A DNA stretch of 14,195 nt from Actinomycetes bacterium (GTDB taxonomy: Bacteria > Actinomycetota > Actinomycetes > S36-B12 > UBA5976), in contig JAJXSV010000035.1 of NCBI GenBank assembly GCA_021784375.1, positions 1 to 14,195 of the forward strand, written 5' to 3'. Every line of letters begins with the position of its first letter. The stretch's first letter is position 1. The notes beneath the pieces are model-generated. The model was not told the DNA's origin and ran no database searches. It saw nothing but the letters and a program-made list of their open reading frames with translations. Positions 1-7,295 of the stretch are shown piece by piece. The position numbers and the translations under genes are program-made.

Positions 1-2
1 AG

Positions 3-32
3 CTGGCCAAGGGTGTCTCGCTCGTCGAGTAG
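3..32 (+). CDS. 3' end of an upstream gene (partial, unidentified)
   Basis: The window opens inside a reading frame that would encode LAKGVSLVE and end at TAG (30-32). The only support for a real gene end is that a strong hairpin follows 16 bases after the stop. Nine residues are too few to name a family, and another frame could be the real one. The first recognisable gene starts at 221, so this tail would belong to a preceding gene on the same strand. Confidence 0.3.
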   Translation: MAKGVSLVE

Positions 33-48
33 GCAGTCCTGCGAGGGG

Positions 49-90
49 GGCGCCCCGTCGGCCGCGGGATCCGCAGTCCGGCGGGGCGCC
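49..90 (+). terminator. Hairpin terminator after the upstream gene
   Basis: Bases 49-61 (GGCGCCCCGTCGG) pair with 78-90 (CCGGCGGGGCGCC). The stem is 13 bp with a single G-U wobble. The loop can fold further through GCGG and CCGC (64-67 with 71-74). The stem is followed by TTCT and has no long T-tract, which is common for terminators in high-GC actinobacteria. It sits between a probable stop codon at 30-32 and the oxidoreductase gene, where a terminator would be expected. Confidence 0.55.
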
Positions 91-164
91 TTCTGCGATC
101 CTGCGAAACCGGCGCTCCCGCGTGGTCACCGCGGGTCGATCACGGCAGGCACGCGGCGCCGGTT

Positions 165-184
165 CCGGATTCAGGCTAATCCGG
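165..184. promoter_or_regulatory. Inverted repeat and possible promoter before the oxidoreductase gene
   Basis: CCGGATT (165-171) and AATCCGG (178-184) form a perfect 7-bp inverted repeat with a 6-base spacer, the size of a dimeric repressor site. A weak promoter-like pair overlaps it: TTCCGG (163-168), a 17-base spacer, and TAGCGT (186-191), which fits the actinobacterial TANNNT -10 pattern. The repeat would then lie between the -35 and -10 elements, where a bound protein blocks RNA polymerase. No cognate regulator is evident next to it. The promoter match is weak, while the inverted repeat is exact. Confidence 0.4.
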
Positions 185-220
185 CTAGCGTCTCCGCGAC
201 GACGGGCGAAGGAGCAGGCG

Positions 221-1198
221 ATGCAGCAGACGCGTTGGGCCATGGTGGGCACGGGACTCATGTTGCGGCTCATCGGACGTGACTTCGCATTGACCGAGAA
301 CGTCGACATGCGCGTCATCGTCTCCCGCACCAAGGAACGCGCCGATGCCGCAGCAGCGGAGTACGGCATCGCCGAGGGTGCTGGCGACTTCAAGGCGGTC
401 CTCGAGCGCGACGACATCGACGTCGTCTACATCGCCACCCCGCACACCGAGCACTTCGCGCTCGCCATGGCCGCCCTGGAGGCGGGCAAGCACGTCCTGG
501 TGGAGAAGTCGATGACGACGAGCGCCGCGCTCACCCGCGACCTCTGCGCGTTCGCCGAATCCCAGGGCCTGTTCGCCATGGAGGCCATGTGGACGGCGTT
601 CAACCCGGCCATCGTCGAGATGCGCCGCCGCATCGCGGAGGGCGCGATCGGCGAGATCAGGCACGTGCAAGCGAACTTCTCCACCAGCATTCCCTACAAC
701 GCACAGTCGCGGCTCTGGGCCAAGGATCTCGCCGGCGGCTCGATGCTCGACCAGGGCGTATACACCGTGTCGCTCGCGCACATGCTGCTCGGCGCCCCGA
801 CGTCGGTCCATGCGATCGGCACTGTCGAGCACGAGGTGGATGCCGAGGTGGTCACGACGTTGGAGTACGCGTCCGGCCAGCGCGCGGTGTGCATCAATGG
901 ACTGCGCGCCTGGTCGCCCTTGACTGCGTATATCGCCGGCAGCAAGGGGCACATCGAGATCCCCGGTGCCTTCTGGAGTGCCAGCGGATTCAAGCAGGTC
1001 AACCCTGTGAGCCCCGTGCAGGCCGACGTGGACGAGTTCACCTACGAGCGCGAGGGCGGCGGCTATGTGCCGATGCTGCGCGCAGTGAGCGAGGCCATCC
1101 TGGCCGGCAGGACGCAGCACGAGTTGCGCACCCACGCCGAATCGATCGCGGTTGCTGAGACCATGGACGAGGCCATGCGCCAGGTGCTCGGCTCCTAG
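221..1198 (+). CDS. Gfo/Idh/MocA family NAD(P)-dependent oxidoreductase
   Basis: Predicted 325-residue cytoplasmic dehydrogenase with an N-terminal Rossmann domain and a C-terminal alpha/beta substrate domain. The start opens on the nucleotide-binding strand (WAMVGTG) and GAAGGAG (208-214) lies 6 bases upstream. An in-frame ATG at 122 would add an arginine-rich, non-family extension. Family marks include VVYIATPHTEH, E95-K96 after GKHVLV, GLFAMEAMWTAFNPA, and D177-Q-G-V-Y181 in the catalytic-site helix. The MEAMWT and GGSMLDQGVY stretches resemble the branch containing dimeric dihydrodiol dehydrogenases and NADP D-xylose dehydrogenases, so a sugar substrate is likely but not identified. Two oddities are EKS in place of the usual EKP, and a glycine motif GTGLM that lacks the last small residue. 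The gene is alone on its strand and converges on the sulfatase gene, with a 4-base overlap of the ends. The family is sure; the substrate is unknown. Confidence 0.88.
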   Translation: MQQTRWAMVGTGLMLRLIGRDFALTENVDMRVIVSRTKERADAAAAEYGIAEGAGDFKAVLERDDIDVVYIATPHTEHFALAMAALEAGKHVLVEKSMTTSAALTRDLCAFAESQGLFAMEAMWTAFNPAIVEMRRRIAEGAIGEIRHVQANFSTSIPYNAQSRLWAKDLAGGSMLDQGVYTVSLAHMLLGAPTSVHAIGTVEHEVDAEVVTTLEYASGQRAVCINGLRAWSPLTAYIAGSKGHIEIPGAFWSASGFKQVNPVSPVQADVDEFTYEREGGGYVPMLRAVSEAILAGRTQHELRTHAESIAVAETMDEAMRQVLGS

Positions 1199-2655
1199 CC
1201 TGCAGCCAACCGCACGCCGGGCGTCGGCAGGTCGATGGACGGGAAGCGCGGGACGTCGTTCATCGACATGACATCCGAGGTGTGCAGCAGCCAGTCCTGC
1301 ATGGCCCGGTGCATGCGCTCGATGCGCTCTGCATGCTCAGGCGCAGCCGCCAGGTTGTGCTCCTCGCGCGGATCCGCGATGCGCGAGTACAACTCACATT
1401 CCTCGTACATGCGCCACACGTAGGTCCACTCGTGGTCGCGCACGGCGATGCAGCGGCCGACCGCGTCGGGATGGTCGTGTTGCACCTTGCCCTTGAGGTC
1501 GTAGGGCGGCGCCGGATTCTCGAAGGCGACCTCCTCCGTGACGAGGAAGCCACCCTCCGTGAAGGCGTACTCGCGGTGCTCGTCCGACGCACCACGCAGC
1601 AACGGCACCAGCGAACGACCGAAGTGCGTCTCCCGCGGTGTGATGTCCGCGAGTTCCAGCACCGTGGGCATGAGGTCCACCATCTCGACGAGCGCGGGGA
1701 CCTCGCGCCCCCGCTGCAGCGTCGGGCCGCCGATGAGGAGCGGGTCGCGGGTCAGGCACTCGTGCACACCGGCGGGCCACTTCTCCACCAGGCCGTAATC
1801 GCCGAGGTACTCACCATGATCCGTGAAGAAGATGACGACGGTGTCCTCGCGCAGTCCGTTGGCGTCGAGTGCGCTCAGGATGCGTCCGAACTGGTCGTCC
1901 ATGCGCGAGACCATGCCCAGGTAGACCGCCTGGATCTCCCGCCATTCCGCGTCCGTCACGGCGTCCAGCCCCCAGGTCTCGCGCACGAGCCGCATGTAGG
2001 CGGGTTCATGGCCGGTCGGTTGCGCGGCGCGTTCCGGCATCTCCGCGCGGTCGTAGAGCGAGTACCAAGGCTCGGCCACCACGAAGGGGCAGTGCGGCGC
2101 GAAGAGTGGCAGCACCATGGCCCACGGCTGGTCAGGTGGCGCCCCCAGCCACTCGATGGCGGAGCGGGTCATGGCCTCGTCGTTGTCGATCGCCTCCGCA
2201 TTCGTGTCGAGTCCGACATAGAACGTGCGGGGGATGGCCGTCGCCATAGGTGAACCGGCCATCCGCCCGAAGGTGGCCACCGTGGGCTGCACGATGAAGC
2301 CGTAGTCGTGCACGGCCAGTTCGGTGGCGCCGGGCGCAAAGGTGTCCCCGCGCTGCCCGATGTGCGTCACGTAGTAGCCGTCCTCCTTCAGGTAGCGCAG
2401 GAGGTTCGGCTCATCGGGCCGGATGAGGTCCGTGAGCGTGCGGCGACCGCGGGTGTGCGGGTAGAGCCCGGTCCAGAAGGAGACGCGGCTGGGGGAGCAG
2501 ACGCTGTGCTGCGTGAACGCGTTGCTGAATCGCGTGGCGGACGCAGCGAAGGCGTCGAGGTGCGGTGTCTTGGCGACCGTGGAGCCGAAGGCGCCGACGG
2601 CATCTGCCCGCAACTGGTCGGGGATGACGATGAGGAAGTTCGGACGCGACACCAT
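1195..2655 (-). CDS. Type I (formylglycine) sulfatase, cytoplasmic
   Basis: Predicted 486-residue sulfatase of the alkaline-phosphatase fold, hydrolysing sulfate esters. The CxPxR signature is present as C53-S-P-S-R57; the cysteine must be oxidised to formylglycine for activity. D13 (in IPDQLRAD) and D279-H280 (in FFTDHGEYLGDYG) are the expected metal-binding positions. The H-x-P-F segment (APHCPF) near the middle and the NLA region near the C terminus also fit. There is no signal peptide, so it probably acts inside the cell on imported substrate, unlike most secreted sulfatases. The start is preceded by GGAG 3 bases upstream, inside a possible leader ORF stop region. The neighbouring TSUP protein and sugar genes suggest a sulfated sugar or oligosaccharide substrate, but this is inference. 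No formylglycine-generating enzyme gene is in the window. A choline-sulfatase or phosphonate-hydrolase role cannot be excluded. Confidence 0.9.
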   Translation of the reverse strand: MVSRPNFLIVIPDQLRADAVGAFGSTVAKTPHLDAFAASATRFSNAFTQHSVCSPSRVSFWTGLYPHTRGRRTLTDLIRPDEPNLLRYLKEDGYYVTHIGQRGDTFAPGATELAVHDYGFIVQPTVATFGRMAGSPMATAIPRTFYVGLDTNAEAIDNDEAMTRSAIEWLGAPPDQPWAMVLPLFAPHCPFVVAEPWYSLYDRAEMPERAAQPTGHEPAYMRLVRETWGLDAVTDAEWREIQAVYLGMVSRMDDQFGRILSALDANGLREDTVVIFFTDHGEYLGDYGLVEKWPAGVHECLTRDPLLIGGPTLQRGREVPALVEMVDLMPTVLELADITPRETHFGRSLVPLLRGASDEHREYAFTEGGFLVTEEVAFENPAPPYDLKGKVQHDHPDAVGRCIAVRDHEWTYVWRMYEECELYSRIADPREEHNLAAAPEHAERIERMHRAMQDWLLHTSDVMSMNDVPRFPSIDLPTPGVRLAAG

Positions 2656-2661
2656 GTACTC

Positions 2662-2793
2662 CTAGGCCATTGCGGTGACGGGGTCGACGCGGGCGCACAC
2701 GCCTGGCACGTGACGGCCGCGGCTCGGGCCGGCGTGCGGAGCGACGTGGTCAGTCGCGTCGGACCGTTGATGCTGAAGGCGGATTCCATGCAT
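2662..2793 (-). CDS. Possible small ORF or leader peptide before the sulfatase
   Basis: A 43-codon ORF begins at ATG (2793-2791) with a perfect AGGAGG (2805-2800) at an ideal 6-base spacing. It ends with TAG (2664-2662) only 6 bases before the sulfatase start codon. Its predicted peptide begins MHGIRLQHQR and contains GRHVPGVCARV near the end, with one cysteine. The GGAG of the sulfatase overlaps the end of this ORF, so translation of the two could be coupled. Short leader ORFs before sulfur-related genes are known in actinobacteria, some containing cysteine and an RHV-like motif, but the resemblance here is loose. No known family is recognised. A second ATG four bases downstream opens another frame with the same ribosome-binding site, which weakens the case. 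Confidence 0.4.
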   Translation of the reverse strand: MHGIRLQHQRSDATDHVAPHAGPSRGRHVPGVCARVDPVTAMA

Positions 2794-2813
2794 GGGCGGC
2801 CTCCTGATGGAAG

Positions 2814-2829
2814 CCTAGTAGTTACTAGG
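2814..2829. promoter_or_regulatory. Perfect 16-bp palindrome (candidate operator) upstream of the sulfatase
   Basis: CCTAGTA and TACTAGG flank a central GT, giving an exact 7-bp inverted repeat in an otherwise GC-rich stretch. It lies 20 bases upstream of the small ORF start and about 158 bases upstream of the sulfatase. The inner TAGT-N4-ACTA is close to, but one base wider than, the TnGTnnnACnA pattern of FadR-type GntR regulators. A repressor-binding role in control of the sulfatase is therefore likely. No GntR gene is in the window. It is too short and lacks the T-tract for a terminator of the TSUP gene. Confidence 0.45.
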
Positions 2830-2904
2830 TCAGGCAGAGCCAGTGGCGGCAAACGTGGCGGATGCGACGTCCGTCGGTGAGCGCCGGCTCCGCGCTGGAC
2901 GGGG

Positions 2905-3276
2905 TCAGGCAGAGATGAGGAACTTGATACCGACGCCGACGAGCAGTACGCCGAAGGCACGCATGACCCACACGCTTCCCACCGCCATGTTCACATTGGC
3001 ACCGATCAGGGCCATGACGAAGATGCCGATCGCCAGCATGCCGGCAACCTTGAAGTCCACGTTGCCCTCCTGGGCGTAGCGCCATACAGCGAGCAGGCCC
3101 ACGGGCAGCAGCATGGAGGCGAGCGAGGTGCCGATCGCCTTCGAGGGAGTGAATTTCAGCAGGCCCGTGAGGAGCGGCACGATCACGATGCCGCCACCGA
3201 TTCCCAGCAGGCCGGCCAGGACTCCGGCCACCCCGCCGATGAACAACCCCGTGGCAAGGGTCAATAGCGTCGCCAT
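2905..3276 (-). CDS. Half-size TSUP (TauE/SafE, DUF81) membrane transporter
   Basis: Predicted 123-residue integral membrane protein. The glycine-rich [23 protein letters not shown] in residues 14-36 is the hallmark of the TauE/SafE family, whose members move sulfite, sulfoacetate, sulfonates or other organic anions across the membrane. Four hydrophobic segments are visible, followed by a short KFLISA tail. Full-length members have about 250 residues with two such repeats; this protein carries one repeat, like many small bacterial members that presumably dimerise. No second half is found downstream, so it is a genuine half-size protein rather than a frameshifted one. The start has GAGGA about 6 bases upstream. 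It points toward the sulfatase 249 bases away on the same strand, which hints at export or import of a sulfur anion. That link is inference, because the gap contains a palindrome and may hold a separate promoter. Confidence 0.85.
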   Translation of the reverse strand: MATLLTLATGLFIGGVAGVLAGLLGIGGGIVIVPLLTGLLKFTPSKAIGTSLASMLLPVGLLAVWRYAQEGNVDFKVAGMLAIGIFVMALIGANVNMAVGSVWVMRAFGVLLVGVGIKFLISA

Positions 3277-3300
3277 GGCTGGTCCTCTTCTCTCAGTCGC

Positions 3301-3340
3301 GAGAACCCTAGTGAGCGGGCAGGAACCCCAGCGAGCGGGC
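3301..3340. repeat. Two-copy 20-bp tandem repeat
   Basis: The unit GAACCCTAGTGAGCGGGC (3303-3320) recurs as GAACCCCAGCGAGCGGGC (3323-3340). The 20-base period has two differences in 18 compared bases, both C/T. It lies in the 133-base gap between the LacI-type gene and the TSUP gene, upstream of the latter. It may be a chance slippage duplication or a pair of protein-binding sites. No inverted symmetry is present. Confidence 0.5.
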
Positions 3341-3409
3341 GATGTCCCCCTGCTCGCGCTGCAGCTTGGGGGAGGGACTGGCGCGAACGATTCGCCTCCC
3401 GGCCTCGGG

Positions 3410-4414
3410 TCAGGCGCTCTCGCGCCGCACCAGGGCAGGATCGAACCGTGCGGTCCGCGCCTTCGCGCCTTGGATCGCCTCCAGGGTGAGGGTGCCGAGC
3501 TCGTGACCCAGGCCCTCGAGGTCGGCCCCGACGCTCGTCAGTCGCGGTTGCGACTGCTCCCCGAGCACGGTGCCGTCCACTCCCACCACGGCCACCTCGG
3601 CGGGCACCTGGCGGGCCGCCTCATGGAGCGCCTGCAGGGCTCCCAGGGCCATGCGGTCGCTGCACGCGAACACGGCGTCGACGTCGTCGTGGGCGTCGAT
3701 GAGCGCATGCATGGCCCGGTAGCCGCCGGCTGCTGTGAAGTCGCCGTCGGCGACCCTGCCCGGTCCCAAGCGGATGCCGGCACGGGTGCACGCGTCCGTG
3801 AACCCGTTGACGCGACGCTGGCTCACCTGCATGTCGGGCCGGCCGCCGATGATCACCGGGTGGTGCCTCCCCTGCGCGAGCAGGTGGTTCGCGGCGATGG
3901 CACCGCTTCCCTCCTCATCGATCATCACCGAGGGTGTGCGCAGCGGTCGCGAGGGTTGCCCGAACACGACGGTGGGGATGCCGAGCCGGAGCAGTCGTCC
4001 CTCGAGTCCGTCACCCGGCTCGGGACTCATGATGATGACCGCGTCGAGGGTGCGCTGGGCGAGGTAGTCGTCGAGCCGGTGCTGCTGGTCGCGCACCAGG
4101 AAGGTCTCGCGGTAGCCGTGACCCGCCAGCTCGGCGCTCAGGCCCTCGACGATCTCGCCCCAGTAGGGGTTCTGGAAGAGCTCGCGGAAGCCCTCAGCGA
4201 ACACCAGTCCCACATTCCGGGAGGCGCCTCCGGCCAGGGTCCGGGCGGCGGTGTTCACCGAGTAGCCGGTGCGACGGATCGCTGCCTGCACGGCCCTGGC
4301 TATCTCCGGGTCCACCGACGACCGGCCGTTAACGACTCGGGACACCGTGGCGCGGGAATAGCCGCTTGCGAGGGCCACATCCTCCAGGGTCACGGGCTTG
4401 CGGGTCTTCGTCAT
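3410..4414 (-). CDS. LacI-family repressor of the xylose genes (XylR-like)
   Basis: Predicted 334-residue transcription factor. Residues 8-30 ([23 protein letters not shown]) are the LacI helix-turn-helix, with the recognition helix around S20-N29. A hinge helix ([10 protein letters not shown]) and a periplasmic-binding-protein-like effector domain follow, ending in LVRRESA, the usual family C terminus. The chosen ATG begins 7 residues before the helix-turn-helix and has GGAGGAGA just upstream; longer frames running into xylA on the other strand are artefacts. The gene is divergent from xylA, and two identical-core operators lie between them, one of them 45 bases from this start. This implies repression of xylAB and of itself, released by xylose or a xyloside. 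The ligand is inferred from gene order; many actinobacteria instead use a ROK-type XylR. Confidence 0.9.
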   Translation of the reverse strand: MTKTRKPVTLEDVALASGYSRATVSRVVNGRSSVDPEIARAVQAAIRRTGYSVNTAARTLAGGASRNVGLVFAEGFRELFQNPYWGEIVEGLSAELAGHGYRETFLVRDQQHRLDDYLAQRTLDAVIIMSPEPGDGLEGRLLRLGIPTVVFGQPSRPLRTPSVMIDEEGSGAIAANHLLAQGRHHPVIIGGRPDMQVSQRRVNGFTDACTRAGIRLGPGRVADGDFTAAGGYRAMHALIDAHDDVDAVFACSDRMALGALQALHEAARQVPAEVAVVGVDGTVLGEQSQPRLTSVGADLEGLGHELGTLTLEAIQGAKARTARFDPALVRRESA

Positions 4415-4458
4415 GGGTCTCCTCCGAGGCCATTCTGCTGCATTCCCGGAGGCGTCGA

Positions 4459-4470
4459 GAGAGCGCTCTC
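4459..4470. promoter_or_regulatory. LacI-type operator O1, next to the repressor gene
   Basis: GAGAGCGCTCTC is a perfect 12-bp palindrome with the central CG step typical of LacI-family sites. It is 45 bases upstream of the repressor start and shares its whole core with the second site at 4544-4557. Its position suits autoregulation of the repressor. Confidence 0.8.
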
Positions 4471-4524
4471 CGCTTGTGATGCAATCGTTATTCAGGCGCG
4501 CGCACGTCGTCACCCCGATCGTGG

Positions 4525-4530
4525 TAGAAA
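4525..4530 (+). promoter_or_regulatory. Tentative -10 element of the xylA promoter
   Basis: TAGAAA (preceded by GTGG) is the best -10-like hexamer between the two operators. No good -35 element is found 16-18 bases upstream. If it is right, transcription would start near 4537, and operator O2 would lie just downstream of the start, where a bound repressor blocks initiation or elongation. This is a weak assignment. Confidence 0.3.
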
Positions 4531-4543
4531 TGGCCCACTTGCC

Positions 4544-4557
4544 AGAGAGCGCTCTCT
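4544..4557. promoter_or_regulatory. LacI-type operator O2, next to xylA
   Basis: AGAGAGCGCTCTCT is a perfect 14-bp palindrome containing the full O1 core. It ends 13 bases before the xylA start codon and directly abuts the ribosome-binding site AAGGAG. The centres of O1 and O2 are 86 bases apart, near eight turns of the DNA helix, which would allow a looped repressor complex. Confidence 0.82.
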
Positions 4558-4570
4558 CGAAGGAGATCAC

Positions 4571-5725
4571 ATGCTCACGCCCACCCCCGCGGATCACTTC
4601 ACCTTCGGCCTTTGGACGGTTGGCTGGCAGGGCGTCGATCCCTTCGGCTCCGCCATCCGACCCGCCCTCGATCCCGTCGTCTCGGTGGAGCGGCTCGCCG
4701 AGCTCGGCGCCTACGGTGTCACCTTCCACGATGACGACCTCTTCCCCTTCGGGGCGGACGTGGCCACCCGCCAGGGTCACATCGACCGCTTCAAGGAAGC
4801 CTTGGACCGCACCGGCATGAAGGTGCCCATGGTCACCACCAACCTCTTCTCGCACCCCATCTTCAAGGACGGCGGATTCACCTCGAACAACCGCGATGTC
4901 CGTCGCTTCGCGCTCGCCAAGGTCATGCGCAACATGGACCTGGCGGCGGAGCTGGGTGCCGGGATCTACGTGTTCTGGGGCGGCCGCGAGGGCTCCGAGG
5001 TGGATTCCGCCAAGGACGTACGTGCCGCGCTCGCCCGGTACAAGGAGGGCATGGACCTGCTCTGCCAGTACTCGATCGACAAGGGCTACGGCCTGAAGTT
5101 CGCCATCGAGCCCAAGCCCAACGAGCCCCGCGGCGACATCCTGCTCCCCACCGTGGGCCACGCGCTCGCCTTCATCAACGAACTCGAGCACCCCGAGATG
5201 GTCGGTCTGAACCCGGAGACGGGCCACGAGCAGATGGCGGGCCTGAACTTCGTGCACGGCATCGCCCAGGCGCTGTGGCATGGCAAGCTCTTCCACATCG
5301 ACCTCAACGGCCAGCGCGGCATCAAGTTCGACCAGGACCTCATCTTCGGCCACGGCGACCTCACGAGCGCCTTCTTCCTCGTCGACCTCCTGGAGTCCAC
5401 CGGCTACACCGGCATGCGCCACTTCGACTACAAGCCACTGCGCGCGGAGGACGGCGACGGTGTGTGGGACTCGGCAGCCGCGAACATGCGGACCTACCTG
5501 CTGCTCAAGGAGCGCGCACTCGCGTTCCGCGCCGATCCCGAGGTGCAGGCAGCCATGGTGCGCAGCGGTCTCGACACCCTCGCTACGCCGACCCTCGCAC
5601 CCGGTGAGACCTACGCCGACCTGCCGGGCGTCTACGACTACGACGTCGACGCCATCGCGGCGAAGGGCTACGGTTTCGTGGCATTGCAGCAACTCGCGCT
5701 CGAGCACCTGCTGGGCGCCCGCTAG
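4571..5725 (+). CDS. xylA: Xylose isomerase
   Basis: Predicted 384-residue cytoplasmic TIM-barrel enzyme that interconverts D-xylose and D-xylulose (EC 5.3.1.5), the first step of xylose use. Length and residue spacing match the short actinomycete class. H53 and D56 (TFHDDD), E180 and K182 (FAIEPKP), the metal ligands in [10 protein letters not shown] and in [15 protein letters not shown], and FDYKP near residue 285 are all present. Numbering is one below the Streptomyces enzyme. The start is set by AAGGAG 4-5 bases upstream and by the family N terminus ([15 protein letters not shown]); an open frame continuing upstream is the antisense of the repressor gene. The xylB start is 8 bases after the stop codon, so the two are co-transcribed. 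Operator O2 immediately upstream indicates LacI-type repression. Confidence 0.97.
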   Translation: MLTPTPADHFTFGLWTVGWQGVDPFGSAIRPALDPVVSVERLAELGAYGVTFHDDDLFPFGADVATRQGHIDRFKEALDRTGMKVPMVTTNLFSHPIFKDGGFTSNNRDVRRFALAKVMRNMDLAAELGAGIYVFWGGREGSEVDSAKDVRAALARYKEGMDLLCQYSIDKGYGLKFAIEPKPNEPRGDILLPTVGHALAFINELEHPEMVGLNPETGHEQMAGLNFVHGIAQALWHGKLFHIDLNGQRGIKFDQDLIFGHGDLTSAFFLVDLLESTGYTGMRHFDYKPLRAEDGDGVWDSAAANMRTYLLLKERALAFRADPEVQAAMVRSGLDTLATPTLAPGETYADLPGVYDYDVDAIAAKGYGFVALQQLALEHLLGAR

Positions 5726-5733
5726 GAGAATCA

Positions 5734-7134
5734 ATGACACTCGTTGCCGGCATCGACTCGTCGACGCAATCCTGCAAGGTCATCGTCTGCGATGCCGGCA
5801 CGGGGCAGATCGTTCGCAGGGGGCGCGCTTCGCACCCCGAGGGCACCTCGTGCCCACCGCTCGCCTGGGTGCAGGCGATGCACGCCGCCATCGTCGAGGC
5901 GGGCGGCCTGAACGACGTGGCCGCGGTGGCCGTGGGCGGTCAGCAGCACGGCATGGTGGCGCTGGATGCCGAGGGCAACGTGGTGCGCGACGCCCTGCTC
6001 TGGAACGACACGCGCAGTGCCGCTGCCGCTGAGGACCTGATCGCGGAGCTGGGCGGCGGACAGGCCTGGGCGGATGCCGTGGGTGTCGTGCCGGTGGCAT
6101 CGTTCACGAACACCAAGTTGCGCTGGCTGCGAGACCATGAGCCGGAGAACGCGGCGCGGGTCGCAGCCGTGTGCCTCCCGCACGACTACCTCACCTGGCA
6201 CCTGCTCGGTGCGGACAGTTTCGACCTGCTCACCACCGACCGCTCCGACGCGTCGGGCACCGGCTACTGGTCATCGATCACCAACAAGTACCGGTTCGAC
6301 CTGTTGGAGCTCGCCTTCGGTCGGCGCATCGCCCTGCCCCGTGTCATCGAGCCCCGCGGGATCGCGGGCACCATGCCCAATGGCGCGGTGGTGGCTGCGG
6401 GTGCAGGTGACAACGCGGGCGCGGCCTTCGGGCTGGGTGCGCAGTTGGGCGACGTCGTCATGTCGATCGGCACCTCGGGGGTCATGACCGCCATCGCTCC
6501 CTCGCCTTCACGTGACGCCAGCGGGACCGTGGCCGGCTTCGCAGACGCGACCGGCAACTACCTCCCCCTCGTCTGCACCCTGAACGCGGCGCGGGTCCTC
6601 GACGCCACGGCCCGCCTGCTCGGTGTGAGCCACGAGCGGCTCTCGGAGTTGGCGCTCAGCGCGCCGGCCGGCTGTGACGGCCTGGTGTTCGTGCCCTACC
6701 TCGAGGGCGAACGCACCCCCAACCTGCCCGATGCCACGGGCGCCTTGCATGGCCTGCGCCTCGGCAACACCACTCCCGCCCACCTCGCCCGCGCCGCCTT
6801 CGAGGGCGTGCTGTGCGGCCTGGCGGACGGCTTGGACGCCATCATCGAACAGGGAGCGACACCCCGTCGCATCTTCATGACCGGGGGCGCGGCCGCCAGC
6901 GCCGCCATGCAGGGGATCGCGCCGACCGTGCTCGGGCTCCCCATCGTGGTGCCGACCCCCGATGAGTACGTGGCCATCGGAGCCGCGCGTCAGGCCGCCT
7001 GGGTGCTGTCGGGCGCTGAGGAGCCGCCGACCTGGCTCAGCAGCGATGTGCAGGTCTTCGAGGGCACCGTGGTGCCGTCCATCCGCGCCCGCTACGCCGA
7101 AGCGCAACCGCACACGATCAACCGCCTGCCCTGA
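5734..7134 (+). CDS. xylB: Xylulokinase
   Basis: Predicted 466-residue FGGY-family sugar kinase that phosphorylates D-xylulose with ATP (EC 2.7.1.17), feeding the pentose phosphate pathway. The N-terminal ATPase-fold domain opens with [12 protein letters not shown], followed by GGQQHGMV and LLWNDTRS. D226 in [11 protein letters not shown] is the catalytic base position, followed by the phosphate-binding SIGTSGV. The C-terminal domain contains [10 protein letters not shown] and the adenosine-binding FMTGGAAAS. The ribosome-binding site AGGAG overlaps the xylA stop codon, so translation is closely coupled. Length is close to typical bacterial XylB (about 480). It is the last gene of the xyl operon: a GC-rich hairpin and 161 bases separate it from the next gene. 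Confidence 0.95.
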   Translation: MTLVAGIDSSTQSCKVIVCDAGTGQIVRRGRASHPEGTSCPPLAWVQAMHAAIVEAGGLNDVAAVAVGGQQHGMVALDAEGNVVRDALLWNDTRSAAAAEDLIAELGGGQAWADAVGVVPVASFTNTKLRWLRDHEPENAARVAAVCLPHDYLTWHLLGADSFDLLTTDRSDASGTGYWSSITNKYRFDLLELAFGRRIALPRVIEPRGIAGTMPNGAVVAAGAGDNAGAAFGLGAQLGDVVMSIGTSGVMTAIAPSPSRDASGTVAGFADATGNYLPLVCTLNAARVLDATARLLGVSHERLSELALSAPAGCDGLVFVPYLEGERTPNLPDATGALHGLRLGNTTPAHLARAAFEGVLCGLADGLDAIIEQGATPRRIFMTGGAAASAAMQGIAPTVLGLPIVVPTPDEYVAIGAARQAAWVLSGAEEPPTWLSSDVQVFEGTVVPSIRARYAEAQPHTINRLP

Positions 7135-7139
7135 CCGAT

Positions 7140-7163
7140 CCCGCCCCCTGCCGATCAGGCGGG
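7140..7163 (+). terminator. Possible terminator hairpin after xylB
   Basis: CCCGCC (7140-7145) can pair with GGCGGG (7158-7163) across a 12-base loop, 5 bases after the xylB stop codon. The stem is short and no T-tract follows, so it is only a candidate for the end of the xyl operon. Confidence 0.35.
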
Positions 7164-7295
7164 GGCCCGCGTCGTGCATTGCCCGGGCCGCGCAGGGGCA
7201 CGGCCAGTCGCGGACGTCGCGCGGTTCGCGACGGGGGTGTCGCCGAGATGCGGGCCGTCCGCGCCCCACTAGCCTCATCCGTGGGAGGTCGGCCG

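Noticed and set aside
185..1135. 316-residue minus-strand frame opposite the oxidoreductase gene
   Set aside because: Histidine- and arginine-rich translation typical of the antisense of a GC-rich gene, with no recognisable domain.
1282..2253. 323-residue plus-strand frame opposite the sulfatase
   Set aside because: Antisense shadow of a gene with complete sulfatase motifs; its composition is unlike a protein.
2814..2829. Palindrome as a terminator for the TSUP gene
   Set aside because: Only a 7-bp stem with a 2-base centre, which cannot form a stable RNA hairpin loop, and no T-tract.
3311..3409. Open frame after the first LacI stop codon, ending [17 protein letters not shown]
   Set aside because: It is in frame with the LacI gene past TGA and looks protein-like, but the protein already ends in the family's usual RRES tail. 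Stretches of 33 codons without a stop are common in GC-rich DNA.
3113..4570. Long open frame continuing upstream of xylA, giving an 870-residue protein
   Set aside because: The extra 486 residues are the antisense of the LacI-type gene, have no family features, and skip the clear AAGGAG and ATG of xylA.
4415..5740. Long minus-strand frame extending the first LacI protein through xylA
   Set aside because: It is antisense to xylA. The LacI helix-turn-helix starts a few residues after the ATG at 4414, which has its own GGAGGAGA.
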